From Flavobacteriales bacterium (GTDB taxonomy: Bacteria > Bacteroidota > Bacteroidia > Flavobacteriales_D > Crocinitomicaceae): a stretch of DNA of 64,000 nt. Location: contig CANHOA010000006.1 in NCBI GenBank assembly GCA_947462255.1, positions 62,001-126,000 of the forward strand. The letters run 5' to 3'. The translations under genes and the position numbers were made by a program. How positions within the stretch are numbered: position 1 is the stretch's first letter; each line of letters begins with the position of its first letter. The notes below the pieces were generated by a model. The model had not been told where the DNA came from, made no database searches, and worked only from the letters and a program-made list of their open reading frames with translations. Below are positions 15,173 through 24,795 of this stretch, piece by piece.

Positions 15173-16410
15173 AACGTAGAGTTGTAATTACCGGAATAGG
15201 TGCGCTCACTCCAATAGGAAATGATGTGGAGTCTTTTTGGTCTTCTGTTATTAATGGGAAAAGTGGCGCTGCTCCCATTACTAAGTTTGATACCTCAAAA
15301 TTTAGGGTTCATTTCGCTTGTGAGTTAAAAGGTTATAACTCAAGTGATTTTTTCGATCCTAAAGAAAATAGAAAATACGATCTCTTTTCACAATATGCTT
15401 TAGTGGCAGTTGATGAAGCTGTTAAAAACGCGGGTATTGATTTCGATCAATTAAACAAAGATAGAATTGGTGTAATTTGGGGATCTGGCAATGGTGGAAT
15501 TCAAACGTTTCAAGATGAGATGATGGAATTTTGCCTCGGTGATGGCACTCCACGTTTCCCCCCTTATTTTATCCCAAGAATTTTAGTTGATATTGCTTCT
15601 GGAATAATTTCCATAAAATATGGTTTAAGAGGGGTTAATTTTTGTCCGGTTTCAGCATGTGCTACTTCCAATACGGCAATTATTGAGGCATTTAATTACA
15701 TCTCATGGGGGAAAGCAGAAATGATTATCTCTGGTGGCTCTGAAGCGGCTATTACGCAAGCTTCAATAGGTGGTTTCTCTTCTGCTCGCGCTTTGTCGCT
15801 TCGCAATGATTCGCCAGAGACAGCTTCTCGACCATTTGATGTTTCTCGCGATGGTTTTGTAATGGGGGAGGGTGCCGGAGCATTAATTTTAGAGGAATAT
15901 GAACACGCGATAAAAAGAGGTGCAAACATTTTGTGCGAAGTAGTTGGTGGCGGTATGGCTGCTGATGCTTACCATCTCACAGGAACACACCCTGAAGGTT
16001 TAGGTGCTGTTTTAGGCATGAATGAAGCAATTAGGGAAGCGGGTATATCTCCTGACGAAATTGATTATATAAATATGCATGCCACTTCAACAGCCCAAGG
16101 AGATCAATCTGAACTGATTGCGGCAAAAACAGTTTTTGGTGAACGGAATTCCTTATTCGTTTCTGCAACTAAATCCATGACAGGTCACTTGCTTGGCGCA
16201 GCTGGTGCAATTGAAGCCATAATCTGTGTTAAGGCGCTGCAAGATGGAAAAGTGCCGCCGACCATCAATACAAAAAATATTGAGCCTGATTTTAAGGATT
16301 TATTTCAATTTCCACTCGATAAAGCGATTCAACATCCTCTAAATTATGCTATGAGCAATACCTTTGGTTTTGGGGGACATATAGCCTCGGTTATTTTTAA
16401 AAAGATGTAA
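15169..16410 (+). CDS. fabF: 3-oxoacyl-[acyl-carrier-protein] synthase II (FabF)
   Basis: This 413-aa condensing enzyme elongates acyl-ACP with malonyl-ACP. The triad is visible: Cys in VSACATS, His in NMHATSTAQGD and His in KSMTGHLLGAAGA. The C-terminal NTFGFGGHIASVIF is also typical. It starts with GTG at 15169, overlapping the protease stop, and the product begins MKRRVVITGIGALTPIG, which fits the family's N-terminus exactly. Being coupled to a protease gene rather than to acpP is somewhat unusual, so this may be a second FabF in the genome. Confidence 0.95.
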   Translation: MKRRVVITGIGALTPIGNDVESFWSSVINGKSGAAPITKFDTSKFRVHFACELKGYNSSDFFDPKENRKYDLFSQYALVAVDEAVKNAGIDFDQLNKDRIGVIWGSGNGGIQTFQDEMMEFCLGDGTPRFPPYFIPRILVDIASGIISIKYGLRGVNFCPVSACATSNTAIIEAFNYISWGKAEMIISGGSEAAITQASIGGFSSARALSLRNDSPETASRPFDVSRDGFVMGEGAGALILEEYEHAIKRGANILCEVVGGGMAADAYHLTGTHPEGLGAVLGMNEAIREAGISPDEIDYINMHATSTAQGDQSELIAAKTVFGERNSLFVSATKSMTGHLLGAAGAIEAIICVKALQDGKVPPTINTKNIEPDFKDLFQFPLDKAIQHPLNYAMSNTFGFGGHIASVIFKKM

Positions 16411-16447
16411 TAACCATTTATTTTTGTATTTTCAAAGAAATTTCTAC

Positions 16448-16771
16448 ATGAAAAAACTAATTTTAAGTGTTGCTTGTCTGTCTATAATGTTGATGTCTTG
16501 CAATCAAAGTTCCAAAGGTAAATGGACCGAGGATGATATTTCAAAAGCTCGAAAAGATTTAATGGAAGGAATGAATTCAGGCGATGAATCAAATTTATTT
16601 TCGATGAAAGCAAAAACTAAATTTTGTGATTGTGCATTAGAAAAAGTCGAAGATACTTATGAAAATTTTTATGAGGCAAATAGCGATACAGATACAGTAA
16701 GAATGTCTGCTATAATTGCTCCTTGTATGCAATTACTTTTAGAGGACTTCGAGAAGTCATTGTTGCAATAA
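16448..16771 (+). CDS. Small lipoprotein of unknown function
   Basis: This 107-aa protein has a lipoprotein signal (LSIMLMSC, Cys at about 18). The mature part is acidic and helical with three further Cys (FCDCALEK and APCMQ), so it may hold disulfides. I do not recognise a named family. The frame extends upstream to 16424, but ATG 16448 gives the correct signal peptide. It follows fabF by 37 bases in the same direction. Confidence 0.7.
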   Translation: MKKLILSVACLSIMLMSCNQSSKGKWTEDDISKARKDLMEGMNSGDESNLFSMKAKTKFCDCALEKVEDTYENFYEANSDTDTVRMSAIIAPCMQLLLEDFEKSLLQ

Positions 16772-16780
16772 ACTATGTCT

Positions 16781-17242
16781 TTATTGCGAATCTATTTGCG
16801 GTAGATATAGCATTTCAACATGAGGAATGTCATCTTCTAGGTATTCTTTTCCGGTTGAAAAAAATAAGTGAGCATTATAGAATTTTTCTAAATGGCTCTG
16901 GGCAGAAATTTTCACAGGCACTCGACCGAATTCTTTTCTAATAAATTCCATGCATGCTTTCATTAACATATGGCCTTCTCCTTTGCCTCGAACGCTTTCA
17001 TCAGTAACAACTCGACCAATAGATACTTCTTCATAACTAATACCTTGCGGTAATATCCTTGCGGTAGCCATAATTTCACCTGTGCCATTGCGACAAATAA
17101 CGTGGTAGCTGATCTTGTCTTTGCCATCTAATTCTAGGTAGCTGCAGTTTTGTTCTACTACAAATATTTTTACTCTAAGTGCAATTAAATCGTGAAATTC
17201 AATAAGACTTAATTCATTAAAATGTTTAATCTGAAAATTCAA
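16781..17242 (-). CDS. GNAT N-acetyltransferase, ElaA family
   Basis: This is a single GNAT domain of about 153 aa. ALRVKIFVVEQNCSYLELDGKD near the N-terminus is the ElaA hallmark, and IGRVVTDESVRGKGEGHMLM is the acetyl-CoA-binding motif A (R/Q-x-x-G-x-G/A). The substrate of ElaA enzymes is not known. The start is uncertain: the frame is open to a TTG at 17260, but that codon overlaps the -7 element at 17258-17265. A TTG at 17242 is a better candidate; no ATG is available near the N-terminus. Confidence 0.85.
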   Translation of the reverse strand: MNFQIKHFNELSLIEFHDLIALRVKIFVVEQNCSYLELDGKDKISYHVICRNGTGEIMATARILPQGISYEEVSIGRVVTDESVRGKGEGHMLMKACMEFIRKEFGRVPVKISAQSHLEKFYNAHLFFSTGKEYLEDDIPHVEMLYLPQIDSQ

Positions 17243-17257
17243 AATGTTTTTTTTAAG

Positions 17258-17265
17258 CAAAAGTA
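17258..17265 (-). promoter_or_regulatory. -7 promoter element of the ElaA-like gene
   Basis: The minus strand reads TACTTTTG then C, an exact TAnnTTTG match. It overlaps the most distant possible start codon, arguing for a start downstream at 17242. Confidence 0.5.
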
Positions 17266-17317
17266 AAAAATGTATGATAATATTAATTGTTTTTGTTAGG
17301 GATGTTCAAATTCGAAT

Positions 17318-17325
17318 TATTTTTG
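17318..17325 (+). promoter_or_regulatory. -7 promoter element of the long terC gene
   Basis: TATTTTTG matches TAnnTTTG and lies 15 bases before a GTG at 17341. A TTTG lies at 17292-17295, but the 22-base spacing is longer than usual. Confidence 0.45.
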
Positions 17326-17340
17326 TGTAAAATAAAGTAC

Positions 17341-18384
17341 GTGAATTCTCCTATTGTTATAATTGTTTTTATTGTCCTAATTGTTTTAATTCTTGCTTTT
17401 GACCTGGGACTTTTAACAAAGGTGAAGCAAAACAAAATGGCATTCAAAAAAGCGCTGATGTGGACCATGATATGGGTCGGTCTAGCCATGCTTTTTAGTT
17501 TGTTTATATTGAAAATGGAAGGATTTGAAAAGTTTGTCCAATTTCAATCTGCTTATTGGATTGAAGAGGCACTTTCTGTCGATAATCTTTTTGTTTTCTT
17601 GTTGATATTTTCCTTTTTTAACCTTGATGGCTTTCGACAACAAAAGGTATTGTTATGGGGGATTATCGGAGCTATTGTCTTTCGTGCAATCTTTATTTTT
17701 TCCGGCGTTGGACTTATTAATCTAACCTATCTCCCCGAATTCTCAATCGGAAATTGGAATTTCTCTTTAGGTAATACAGGTAAAGAATCGATTGATTATT
17801 CTACTAATACCTTTCACAGAATTAATTTAATCATGACCTTATTCGGTCTATTTCTTTTATATGCTGGCATTAAATCGGGTTTTTCAAAAGATGACGAAAA
17901 AATTGATAATTATAATAATTCGTTGATGGTAAGACTAATTAGGAAAGTCATTCCCATCAGAACCAACTTTGACGGAGATAAATTTTTTCAGCGAAAAATC
18001 TATAAAAATAAAGTTCGTTGGTACGGTACAAAATTATTACTAGTTCTAATTATTATTGAATCTTCTGATTTGATTTTTGCAGTAGATTCCATACCAGCTA
18101 TTTTTGCCATTGCACCCAATGATCCTTTTATACTTTATTCATCTAACATTTTTGCCATTCTTGGATTACGATCCCTATTTTTTCTGCTATCAAATTCTAT
18201 GAATCTGTTTTCAAAACTAAAATATGGATTAGCGATTATATTGAGTTTTATCGGATTGAAAATGTTAATTGCCCCGATCTATCACATAGAAACGTTGATG
18301 TCCTTGTTAATCGTAGTGTCTGTATTGATTGGATCAATAGCGATATCGATCTTAACTAGAAATAAATCGGCAGAGCTAGAATAA
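17341..18384 (+). CDS. TerC family membrane protein (long, Alx type)
   Basis: This roughly 347-aa protein has about nine hydrophobic helices. It carries the TerC/Alx signatures: AFDLGLL in helix 1, EEALSVDNLFVFLLIFSFF, and IIESSDLIFAVDSIPAIFAI in the second half with intramembrane acids. The family is tied to Mn2+ export and, for Alx, to alkaline pH; this is inferred for this protein. GTG 17341 was chosen because it follows the -7 element and yields MNSPIVIIVFIVL, matching the usual N-terminus; the frame is open to ATG 17287. Its 3' end overlaps the convergent edd gene by nine bases. A short TerC paralogue is at 1.7-2.4 kb. Confidence 0.9.
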   Translation: MNSPIVIIVFIVLIVLILAFDLGLLTKVKQNKMAFKKALMWTMIWVGLAMLFSLFILKMEGFEKFVQFQSAYWIEEALSVDNLFVFLLIFSFFNLDGFRQQKVLLWGIIGAIVFRAIFIFSGVGLINLTYLPEFSIGNWNFSLGNTGKESIDYSTNTFHRINLIMTLFGLFLLYAGIKSGFSKDDEKIDNYNNSLMVRLIRKVIPIRTNFDGDKFFQRKIYKNKVRWYGTKLLLVLIIIESSDLIFAVDSIPAIFAIAPNDPFILYSSNIFAILGLRSLFFLLSNSMNLFSKLKYGLAIILSFIGLKMLIAPIYHIETLMSLLIVVSVLIGSIAISILTRNKSAELE

Positions 18385-20175
18385 TACGCTCGCCCCTTCT
18401 TCGCTTGCAGAAACAATTGATCTGAAATTACCAAAGAGCTCTCGTCCATAACCAATTGTATTGTCTCCATCTTTTATCATACATTCACGAAGAGATATTT
18501 CTTCATAATTTGAACATGATAGTTCTCCTTTTATCGCATCAAGATGTATGATGTCACCGGTTCTAATTTTAGCAATCATGCCGCCATCTTTTGCTTCTGG
18601 GCATAAATGAATAGCTGAAGGGACTTTCCCGGAGGCTCCCGACATTCGTCCATCAGTGACCAATGCTACTTTATAACCACGCTTTTGAAGGATGGTCAAT
18701 GTTGGCGTTAATTGATGTAACTCGGGCATGCCATTTTGTTTCGGTCCTTGAAATGGTAATACAGCAATGAAGTCTTTGTTGAGTTCATCTTTTTTAAAGG
18801 CATCAATTAAATCTTGTTGTTCTAAAAATACAATAGCAGGTGCTTCAATTTTTCGATGATCTGATTCAACAGCTGCTGTCTTAATTACTGCGCGCCCAAG
18901 ATTTCCTTGTAATATTTTAATGCCACCATCTTTTGAAAATGGTTCAGATGCAGATCGAATAATACTTTTGTTCAGACTTTCCTTAGGGCCATCAACCCAA
19001 ATTAATCGATTCGTTTCGATTTTGGGTTCTTGTGTGTAACGCTGAAGACCTAAGCCAAGGATTGTAGTAACATTTTCATGCAATAGTCCATTCTCTAAGA
19101 GCGTACTAATAACATACGACATGCCTCCGGCAGCATGGAAGTGGTTTACATCGGCTGCACCATTGGGATACATTCTTGTTATTAATGGTATCACATCAGA
19201 AAGATCCGACATGTCATCCCAATTTATAATGATTCCTGCGGCTCTAGCTATGGCAATTAAATGAATGGTGTGGTTGGTTGAACCGCCGGTAGCAAGCAAT
19301 CCAATAATACCATTAACAATAGATTCTTCTGTGATAATACGCATTAAGGATCTATCTAGTCCTAGTTTTGAATTGGTGGCTGCTACTTTTACGGCCTCTT
19401 CGGTAAGGAGTAATCTTAATTCTGTATTTGGGTTAACAAAACTCGAACCTGGTAGCTGTAAGCCCATTATTTCCATTAGCATTTGGTTGGAGTTTGCAGT
19501 ACCATAAAAAGTACAGGTGCCAGGCGAATGATATGAATCTGATTCTCCTTTTAGTAATTCATCTCTTCCTATTTTTCCTTCTGCAAAAGCTTGACGAATT
19601 TGTGATTTTTCATCGTTAGAAATACCTGAATGCATAGGTCCGCCCGGAACAAAAATTGTCGGTAAATGACCAAATCGTAAGGATCCAATTAATAAACCTG
19701 GAACGATCTTGTCGCAAATTCCTAAACAAAGAACAGCATCAAATAAATTGTGTGATAAACCTACTGCAGTCGACATGGCGACTACGTCTCGGCTAAAAAG
19801 AGATAATTCCATGCCTGGTTGACCTTGGGTAACACCGTCGCACATTGCTGGTACAGCCCCCGCAACTTGAGCAACTGCCTTATGCTTTATGGCAAAATCG
19901 CGTATTTGCTGAGGAAAGTGTTCAAAGGGCTTATGTGCTGAAAGCATATCATTGTATGCGGTGATGATGCCAATATTCGGTGTTGTATCTCCATGAAGTT
20001 CATTCTTTTCATGTGTGCCACATCCAGCCGATGCGTGCGCTAAGTTTCCGCAACTCATTCCCTGACGAGAAACTCCTTCTTGATGTGACTTCGTCATATC
20101 GGAGAGGTATTTTTCTCTAGAAGATTTACTCCTTTCTTTAATTCTCTCGGTGACCTTAGTAATACTACTGTTCAT
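18376..20175 (-). CDS. edd: Phosphogluconate dehydratase (Edd), Entner-Doudoroff pathway
   Basis: This 599-aa IlvD/Edd-family Fe-S dehydratase converts 6-phosphogluconate to 2-keto-3-deoxy-6-phosphogluconate. The cluster and active-site regions are visible: MSCGNLAHASAGCGTHEKNE near the N-terminus, IITAYNDMLSAHKP, VLCLGICDKIVPG, TCTFYGTANSNQML and DGRMSGASGKVPSAIHL. The GCGTHEKNE and NDMLSAH blocks separate Edd from IlvD. The length (about 600) is normal. It follows pgl by five bases, so zwf-pgl-edd is one transcript. The aldolase eda, usually adjacent, is not in the window. Confidence 0.95.
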   Translation of the reverse strand: MNSSITKVTERIKERSKSSREKYLSDMTKSHQEGVSRQGMSCGNLAHASAGCGTHEKNELHGDTTPNIGIITAYNDMLSAHKPFEHFPQQIRDFAIKHKAVAQVAGAVPAMCDGVTQGQPGMELSLFSRDVVAMSTAVGLSHNLFDAVLCLGICDKIVPGLLIGSLRFGHLPTIFVPGGPMHSGISNDEKSQIRQAFAEGKIGRDELLKGESDSYHSPGTCTFYGTANSNQMLMEIMGLQLPGSSFVNPNTELRLLLTEEAVKVAATNSKLGLDRSLMRIITEESIVNGIIGLLATGGSTNHTIHLIAIARAAGIIINWDDMSDLSDVIPLITRMYPNGAADVNHFHAAGGMSYVISTLLENGLLHENVTTILGLGLQRYTQEPKIETNRLIWVDGPKESLNKSIIRSASEPFSKDGGIKILQGNLGRAVIKTAAVESDHRKIEAPAIVFLEQQDLIDAFKKDELNKDFIAVLPFQGPKQNGMPELHQLTPTLTILQKRGYKVALVTDGRMSGASGKVPSAIHLCPEAKDGGMIAKIRTGDIIHLDAIKGELSCSNYEEISLRECMIKDGDNTIGYGRELFGNFRSIVSASEEGASVLF

Positions 20176-20180
20176 TTTTT

Positions 20181-20840
20181 TTAGGTGTTTTCTGTGAAAT
20201 ACACGGCACTTAGCTGATTTTCAAAATGAAATATAGGTGTTCGCTCTTGTTTAGCCAACTTAAATTTATCTAATTTTTTTAAACCGGTAAAATATAAAAA
20301 TAGATGCGACGAACTAATTAGCATAGAACGATTGCATGTTATCCTGTTTATTGGGTGATTTGGTGCGGTAGTATAACAAATTCCTGTGTCATTATCCTGC
20401 ATGGCTAGTTCACTCTCGAGGTCATTTGGAAATAGGGAGGCTGTATGTCCATCATCACCCATGCCTAATAAGACTAAATCTGCCGCAATAAATGGCGCAT
20501 AGTTTTTTGTAACATGTTCTAAATTGTTTATTGGGTCTCTTAGATCCAAAACCATGCTTGAAAGATGAAGCGTATGGGCCGATTTGAAAGCAACTCGAAT
20601 AAGTGTCTCGTTTGAAAATTCACTGCTTTGGTCTACCATCCGTTCATCAACAAGTCCAATGTGAATGTTATTCCAATCTAAATCGCATGAGGCAAGCGAT
20701 TTGTATAAGGGAATTGGCGTGCTCCCACCAGAAAGTAAAAGGTGAGCTTTACCTTTCTTTTGGATGGCGCTCTCAATGATTGAACAGATGTCCGAAGTGA
20801 GCACTTTTATTAATTCCGAATGATCATTAAATACATGCAT
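20181..20840 (-). CDS. pgl: 6-phosphogluconolactonase
   Basis: This 219-aa DevB/SOL-type lactonase hydrolyses 6-phosphogluconolactone made by Zwf. Landmarks are LLSGGSTPIPLYKSL, IGLVDERMV and LGMGDDGHTASLFP, and all are intact. The frame extends nine codons upstream to 20867, but the internal ATG at 20840 overlaps the zwf stop as TAATG. That is the usual coupling arrangement, and this start is preferred. It is the middle gene of zwf-pgl-edd. Confidence 0.94.
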   Translation of the reverse strand: MHVFNDHSELIKVLTSDICSIIESAIQKKGKAHLLLSGGSTPIPLYKSLASCDLDWNNIHIGLVDERMVDQSSEFSNETLIRVAFKSAHTLHLSSMVLDLRDPINNLEHVTKNYAPFIAADLVLLGMGDDGHTASLFPNDLESELAMQDNDTGICYTTAPNHPINRITCNRSMLISSSHLFLYFTGLKKLDKFKLAKQERTPIFHFENQLSAVYFTENT

Positions 20841-22318
20841 TAGTCTCGCCAAGATTTGGTTATCCATGTTGCGCCTTCATCTAAAATAGCATCGCCAGGA
20901 CCCCAAGTTCCTGCTTCGTAAAGTATGTTTTGCTGATTAACTGCTTTCCAATTTGAAGTAATCGTTTCAATCCACATCCACGCTGCTTCTAATTCATCTT
21001 GACGCATGAAAAGAGTTTGATTCCCTCTGATGACATCTACGATTAAACGTTCGTATGCATCGGCAAATCGCTCCTTAAACGAATCCGTGTAATCAAGTTT
21101 TAAGGCAATGGGCTTATAACGGTATCCTCCAGGACCAGGCACCTTTGTCATTTGAATAAGTTCTATGCGCTCTTCGGGTTGTAAGCGAATGATTAATTTG
21201 TTGTTGTTTAATTTTTCTTTTGATGGAAAAATATTGTGACTTACTTCCTTAAAATTGATAACAATCTCAGAGTAACGCTTCTTCAATCTTTTACCAGTGC
21301 GAAGGTAAAAAGGCACATCTTTCCATCGCCAATTATCTACATATGCTTTAACGGCAACAAATGTTTCTGTTTTAGAATTGTATTTTTCGATGTCCTCTAA
21401 GTATGAACTAACCTCTTCTCCTTGAATACTTCCACGAGAATATTGTCCTTTTACAGTGTTTGTTAGGACAGATTCTTTGGTAAACGGTCTCAAAGCGCGC
21501 AACACCTTTAATTTTTCATTTCTAACTTCATCAGCTTGAAGAACATAAGGAGGCTCCATTGCCACTAAACAAAGCAATTGAACTAAATGATTTTGAATCA
21601 TATCGAGCAAAGCGCCGCTGTTGTCGTAATAGTCAGCACGTTTTTCGACACCTAGTTTTTCAGAAACTGTAATTTGTATGTTGTCGATATTCTGATAATC
21701 CCAAGCACGCTCAAAAAGATTATTGGCAAAGCGAAGTACCATTAGGTTTTGAACGGTTTCTTTCCCCAAATAATGATCAATACGATAAACTTGTTTCTCC
21801 TCAAATGCTTGCATTATTTCTGCATTAATCGCATTTGATGATTCTAAGCTATATCCTAATGGCTTTTCTAGCACAACTTTACTATTCGGGTAAATTAAGT
21901 TGCATGCCTTTAAGGTTTGGGCAATCTTTCCAAATGCCGATGATGGGGTGGAGAAATAAAAAATATTTTGGTGATCTTTAAATTGATCAAGGTGAATTTT
22001 TAGGTTTTGGTATGCTTCTACCGTCGGCTCACTTGTTGTAATTAATGTTATTTTTTTTACAAAGTTGTGTATTTCATCCTCTTTTGTATCTTCCTCCGCT
22101 GTATTTAATAGGTGTTTTGTTAAGTCTTGATCGAATGTTGATTCGCTCTGCGCCTTCCGCGTGATTGCAATTATATTGAAGCTTGATAAAAATTGACCAT
22201 CTAATTCTCGATGCAAGAGAGCAGGATAGATTTTTCGAATGGCTAAATCTCCTTCACCACCAAAAACTACTATGTTGAAGGGCTCAAATTCTTCTGTATG
22301 TTTAATTTTTTTTGACAT
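20840..22318 (-). CDS. zwf: Glucose-6-phosphate 1-dehydrogenase
   Basis: This 492-aa cytoplasmic enzyme oxidises glucose 6-phosphate to the lactone with NAD(P)+. The dinucleotide-binding turn is VVFGGEGDLAIRKIYPAL, a variant of the usual GASGDLAxRK. The catalytic block is RIDHYLGKETVQNLMVLRFAN, and VPFYLRTGKRL is also conserved. The length is normal (about 490). It is the first gene of the operon and is led by the best consensus promoter in the window (22348-22378). Confidence 0.96.
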   Translation of the reverse strand: MSKKIKHTEEFEPFNIVVFGGEGDLAIRKIYPALLHRELDGQFLSSFNIIAITRKAQSESTFDQDLTKHLLNTAEEDTKEDEIHNFVKKITLITTSEPTVEAYQNLKIHLDQFKDHQNIFYFSTPSSAFGKIAQTLKACNLIYPNSKVVLEKPLGYSLESSNAINAEIMQAFEEKQVYRIDHYLGKETVQNLMVLRFANNLFERAWDYQNIDNIQITVSEKLGVEKRADYYDNSGALLDMIQNHLVQLLCLVAMEPPYVLQADEVRNEKLKVLRALRPFTKESVLTNTVKGQYSRGSIQGEEVSSYLEDIEKYNSKTETFVAVKAYVDNWRWKDVPFYLRTGKRLKKRYSEIVINFKEVSHNIFPSKEKLNNNKLIIRLQPEERIELIQMTKVPGPGGYRYKPIALKLDYTDSFKERFADAYERLIVDVIRGNQTLFMRQDELEAAWMWIETITSNWKAVNQQNILYEAGTWGPGDAILDEGATWITKSWRD

Positions 22319-22347
22319 ATTTTGTTGTCTTGTTAATTCAATTGTGT

Positions 22348-22378
22348 CAAAAGTACACTAAGTAATTATCATATCAAA
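22348..22378 (-). promoter_or_regulatory. Consensus promoter of zwf-pgl-edd
   Basis: On the minus strand: TTTG at 22378-22375, a 19-base spacer, then TACTTTTG at 22355-22348. Both elements and the spacing match the Bacteroidota consensus exactly. The ATG at 22318 gives a leader of about 23 bases. Confidence 0.8.
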
Positions 22379-22451
22379 GGTAATAATAATAAATAGCCAA
22401 CGATTTATTGTTAATTTCGTCTGATGAAAGTATTTTAATAATATAATTTTA

Positions 22452-24785
22452 ATGAAGCACTTTTTATTATTCTTTGGCATTCTACTTTTTTCTTTAAGAG
22501 CTTCTGCACAGACTTTTGTTTTTGGTCAATTAACTGGTTCTCCGGTATTAAACACGCAAGGTTGGAACCTGAATGGAAATGCTTATGTCGGAGATACGCC
22601 TGGTGATGTAGATAATTTTAATAACGAGTTGATTTTAACCAATGCGAGTGGGAGCCAAAGTGGTGGTATTTTCTTTGCACAGCCCTTGAATTTAGGTTTA
22701 TGTTCGAATTGGACAGTTGATTTTGATTATCGAATTTGGGGTGGAAATGCAGCCGACGGTTTAGCATTCTGCTTTTTGCAAGTTCCACCTGTTGGATTTG
22801 TTAGCGGTGGAGGAATTGGTATCCCTGGCACTGCAAATGGTCTAAAAGTAGTGTTGGATACATGGGATAACGGCTGTGGGGCAAACCCAGAATTACAAAT
22901 CTATAACGGAGTAGGTTATGGAGAATGCAATGCGGGTATTGTTAAGTTAACTAATACTGGTGGTATTTTGAATTTTATTCGTGGGAATACCTATAAACCT
23001 GTTCGAATCATCTATAACAACGGTGCCATTAGTTTATTGATAAATAACATACTTTATCTCACAGCTAATTTTCCTATAAACTTTACGGGCTATATGGGAT
23101 TTACCGCTGGAACTGGAGGTGCAAATGATCAACATTCAATACGAAATGTGGTAATTTACACAGCGCAAGCAACCTCAAATGCAGGTTTAGATGTTCAAAC
23201 TTGTCCAAATGATGCTGTTTCTATTGGTACGGCAAATAATCCTGCCTTCTCTTACTCCTGGTCTCCATCCACAGGATTAAGTAATGCAAACGTTTCTAAT
23301 CCAACGGTGAATCTACCAAACAACACAATTCTTCCAATTACCCAAACCTATACAGTTTCTTCCACATTAACGACTAGTCCTGGTGTTTGTCCCACAACGG
23401 ATCAAGTGGTGGTAACCGTTAATCCCTCATTTTTAACCCCGCTAACAGATACAATTTGCGACGGTAGCACTTATTTTTTCAACGGAACCCCACTCAATGT
23501 TTCAGGGAATTATGTGGATACATTAACATCTATATCCGGTTGTGATTCAGTCCTTACCTTGGACATTGTTTTTTCTACTAATCCTATTGTCACCTCACCC
23601 GATATGCAAATATGCCTCGGAGATTCTGCGCTATTAATTCCATCTGGTGCAACTGTATACACATGGACACCAACAGTCAATTTAGTTGATAATTTGGGTC
23701 AGATGTGGGTAAGTCCAACGCTTACTTCGAATTATGTGCTGCAAGGAACCAACATAGAGGGTTGTTTTGATTTGGATACGGTTATGGTTACCGTTTATCC
23801 ATTGCCGCCAACCCAACTCGTTGTTAGCGACAATACTGTTTGCCCAAATACATCTGTTCAATTGAATGCATCGGGTGCCACAAGCTATTCATGGTCTGGT
23901 ATTGATTTAACTTCATTTACAGGGTCATCTCAATCCATTACAGCTCAAACTAGTGGGATGTATTCGATAATAGGAACAAGTCAAAACGCTTGCATTTCCT
24001 CGGATTCGCTATATATTACTGTTCATCCTGTCCCAATATTAAGTGCCAGTCCTCTTTTAAGTGAAATTTGTTCTGGCGAACTAGTTACCATTCAAGTAGC
24101 AGGAGCAGATTTTTATCAATGGTCTAATGGTCAATCTTCCTCCATTTATACTTACCAACCCTTGACTTCAGAATCCATTACCATTATCGGAACAAATACC
24201 TTCGGTTGTGCCGACACCACTCAAGTTGGGGTGATTGTACATCCAAACCCACTCGCTTTACTTGATGCCTTATCCATTAATTTATTAAGCGATTCTCCCT
24301 TTGCTACCTTTTACAATAATTCCCTCAATGCCTTTTCTTCTACATGGTATTTTGGAGATGGCACATCTTCAAATGATAATTATTCCGAAGTAATTCATGC
24401 TTATCCGTATGAAGATGGTATCTACACCATCATTCTTTCTGTTTCCTCTGATTTCGGGTGTTTGGATTCTACCGAAATTTCTATTCAGATTTCGGGTGAT
24501 CCAATTTACTATGTTCCCAATACTTTTACACCAGATGGCGATGAGCATAACAATGTATTTCTGCCGATTTTCACAACAGGTTTTGATCCAACAAGCTATC
24601 ATTTAGCACTTTACAATCGTTGGGGAGAATGTGTCTTTGAATCGTATTCTACCGATAAAGGATGGGATGGTTATTATGGTGGGATTAAGGCTGAATTAGG
24701 AACGTATTCGTATGTTATTCAATTTTTTGATAAAAAAGCAACTAAAAAAAGACAGCTGTTGGGGCATGTCAATTTAATATATTAA
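22452..24785 (+). CDS. Secreted L-type-lectin and Ig/PKD-repeat surface protein with T9SS type B sorting domain
   Basis: This 777-aa exported protein has a signal peptide (1-20, ending SAQ). Residues ~21-237 resemble an L-type lectin fold (GWNLNGNAYVG, WTVDFDYRIWGGNAADGLAF, GYMGFTAGTGG). Several Ig-like modules follow, with SPSTGLSN, a CDG...YVDTL...GCDS module and WTPTVNL...VSPTLTSNY modules. A PKD-like domain (YFGDGTSS) lies at about 620-680. The tail from about 689 has YVPNTFTPDGDEHNNVF and LALYNRWGE, the gliding-motility-associated (CHU_C, type B) sorting signal. It is probably displayed at or released from the surface by the T9SS and may bind glycans. It shares modules with the next gene. 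Confidence 0.9.
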   Translation: MKHFLLFFGILLFSLRASAQTFVFGQLTGSPVLNTQGWNLNGNAYVGDTPGDVDNFNNELILTNASGSQSGGIFFAQPLNLGLCSNWTVDFDYRIWGGNAADGLAFCFLQVPPVGFVSGGGIGIPGTANGLKVVLDTWDNGCGANPELQIYNGVGYGECNAGIVKLTNTGGILNFIRGNTYKPVRIIYNNGAISLLINNILYLTANFPINFTGYMGFTAGTGGANDQHSIRNVVIYTAQATSNAGLDVQTCPNDAVSIGTANNPAFSYSWSPSTGLSNANVSNPTVNLPNNTILPITQTYTVSSTLTTSPGVCPTTDQVVVTVNPSFLTPLTDTICDGSTYFFNGTPLNVSGNYVDTLTSISGCDSVLTLDIVFSTNPIVTSPDMQICLGDSALLIPSGATVYTWTPTVNLVDNLGQMWVSPTLTSNYVLQGTNIEGCFDLDTVMVTVYPLPPTQLVVSDNTVCPNTSVQLNASGATSYSWSGIDLTSFTGSSQSITAQTSGMYSIIGTSQNACISSDSLYITVHPVPILSASPLLSEICSGELVTIQVAGADFYQWSNGQSSSIYTYQPLTSESITIIGTNTFGCADTTQVGVIVHPNPLALLDALSINLLSDSPFATFYNNSLNAFSSTWYFGDGTSSNDNYSEVIHAYPYEDGIYTIILSVSSDFGCLDSTEISIQISGDPIYYVPNTFTPDGDEHNNVFLPIFTTGFDPTSYHLALYNRWGECVFESYSTDKGWDGYYGGIKAELGTYSYVIQFFDKKATKKRQLLGHVNLIY

Positions 24786-24795
24786 AACCAAAATT

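Noticed and set aside
17261-17340. yybP-ykoY-type manganese riboswitch before the long terC gene
   Set aside because: The leader from the promoter to the start is only about ten bases, too short for this riboswitch.
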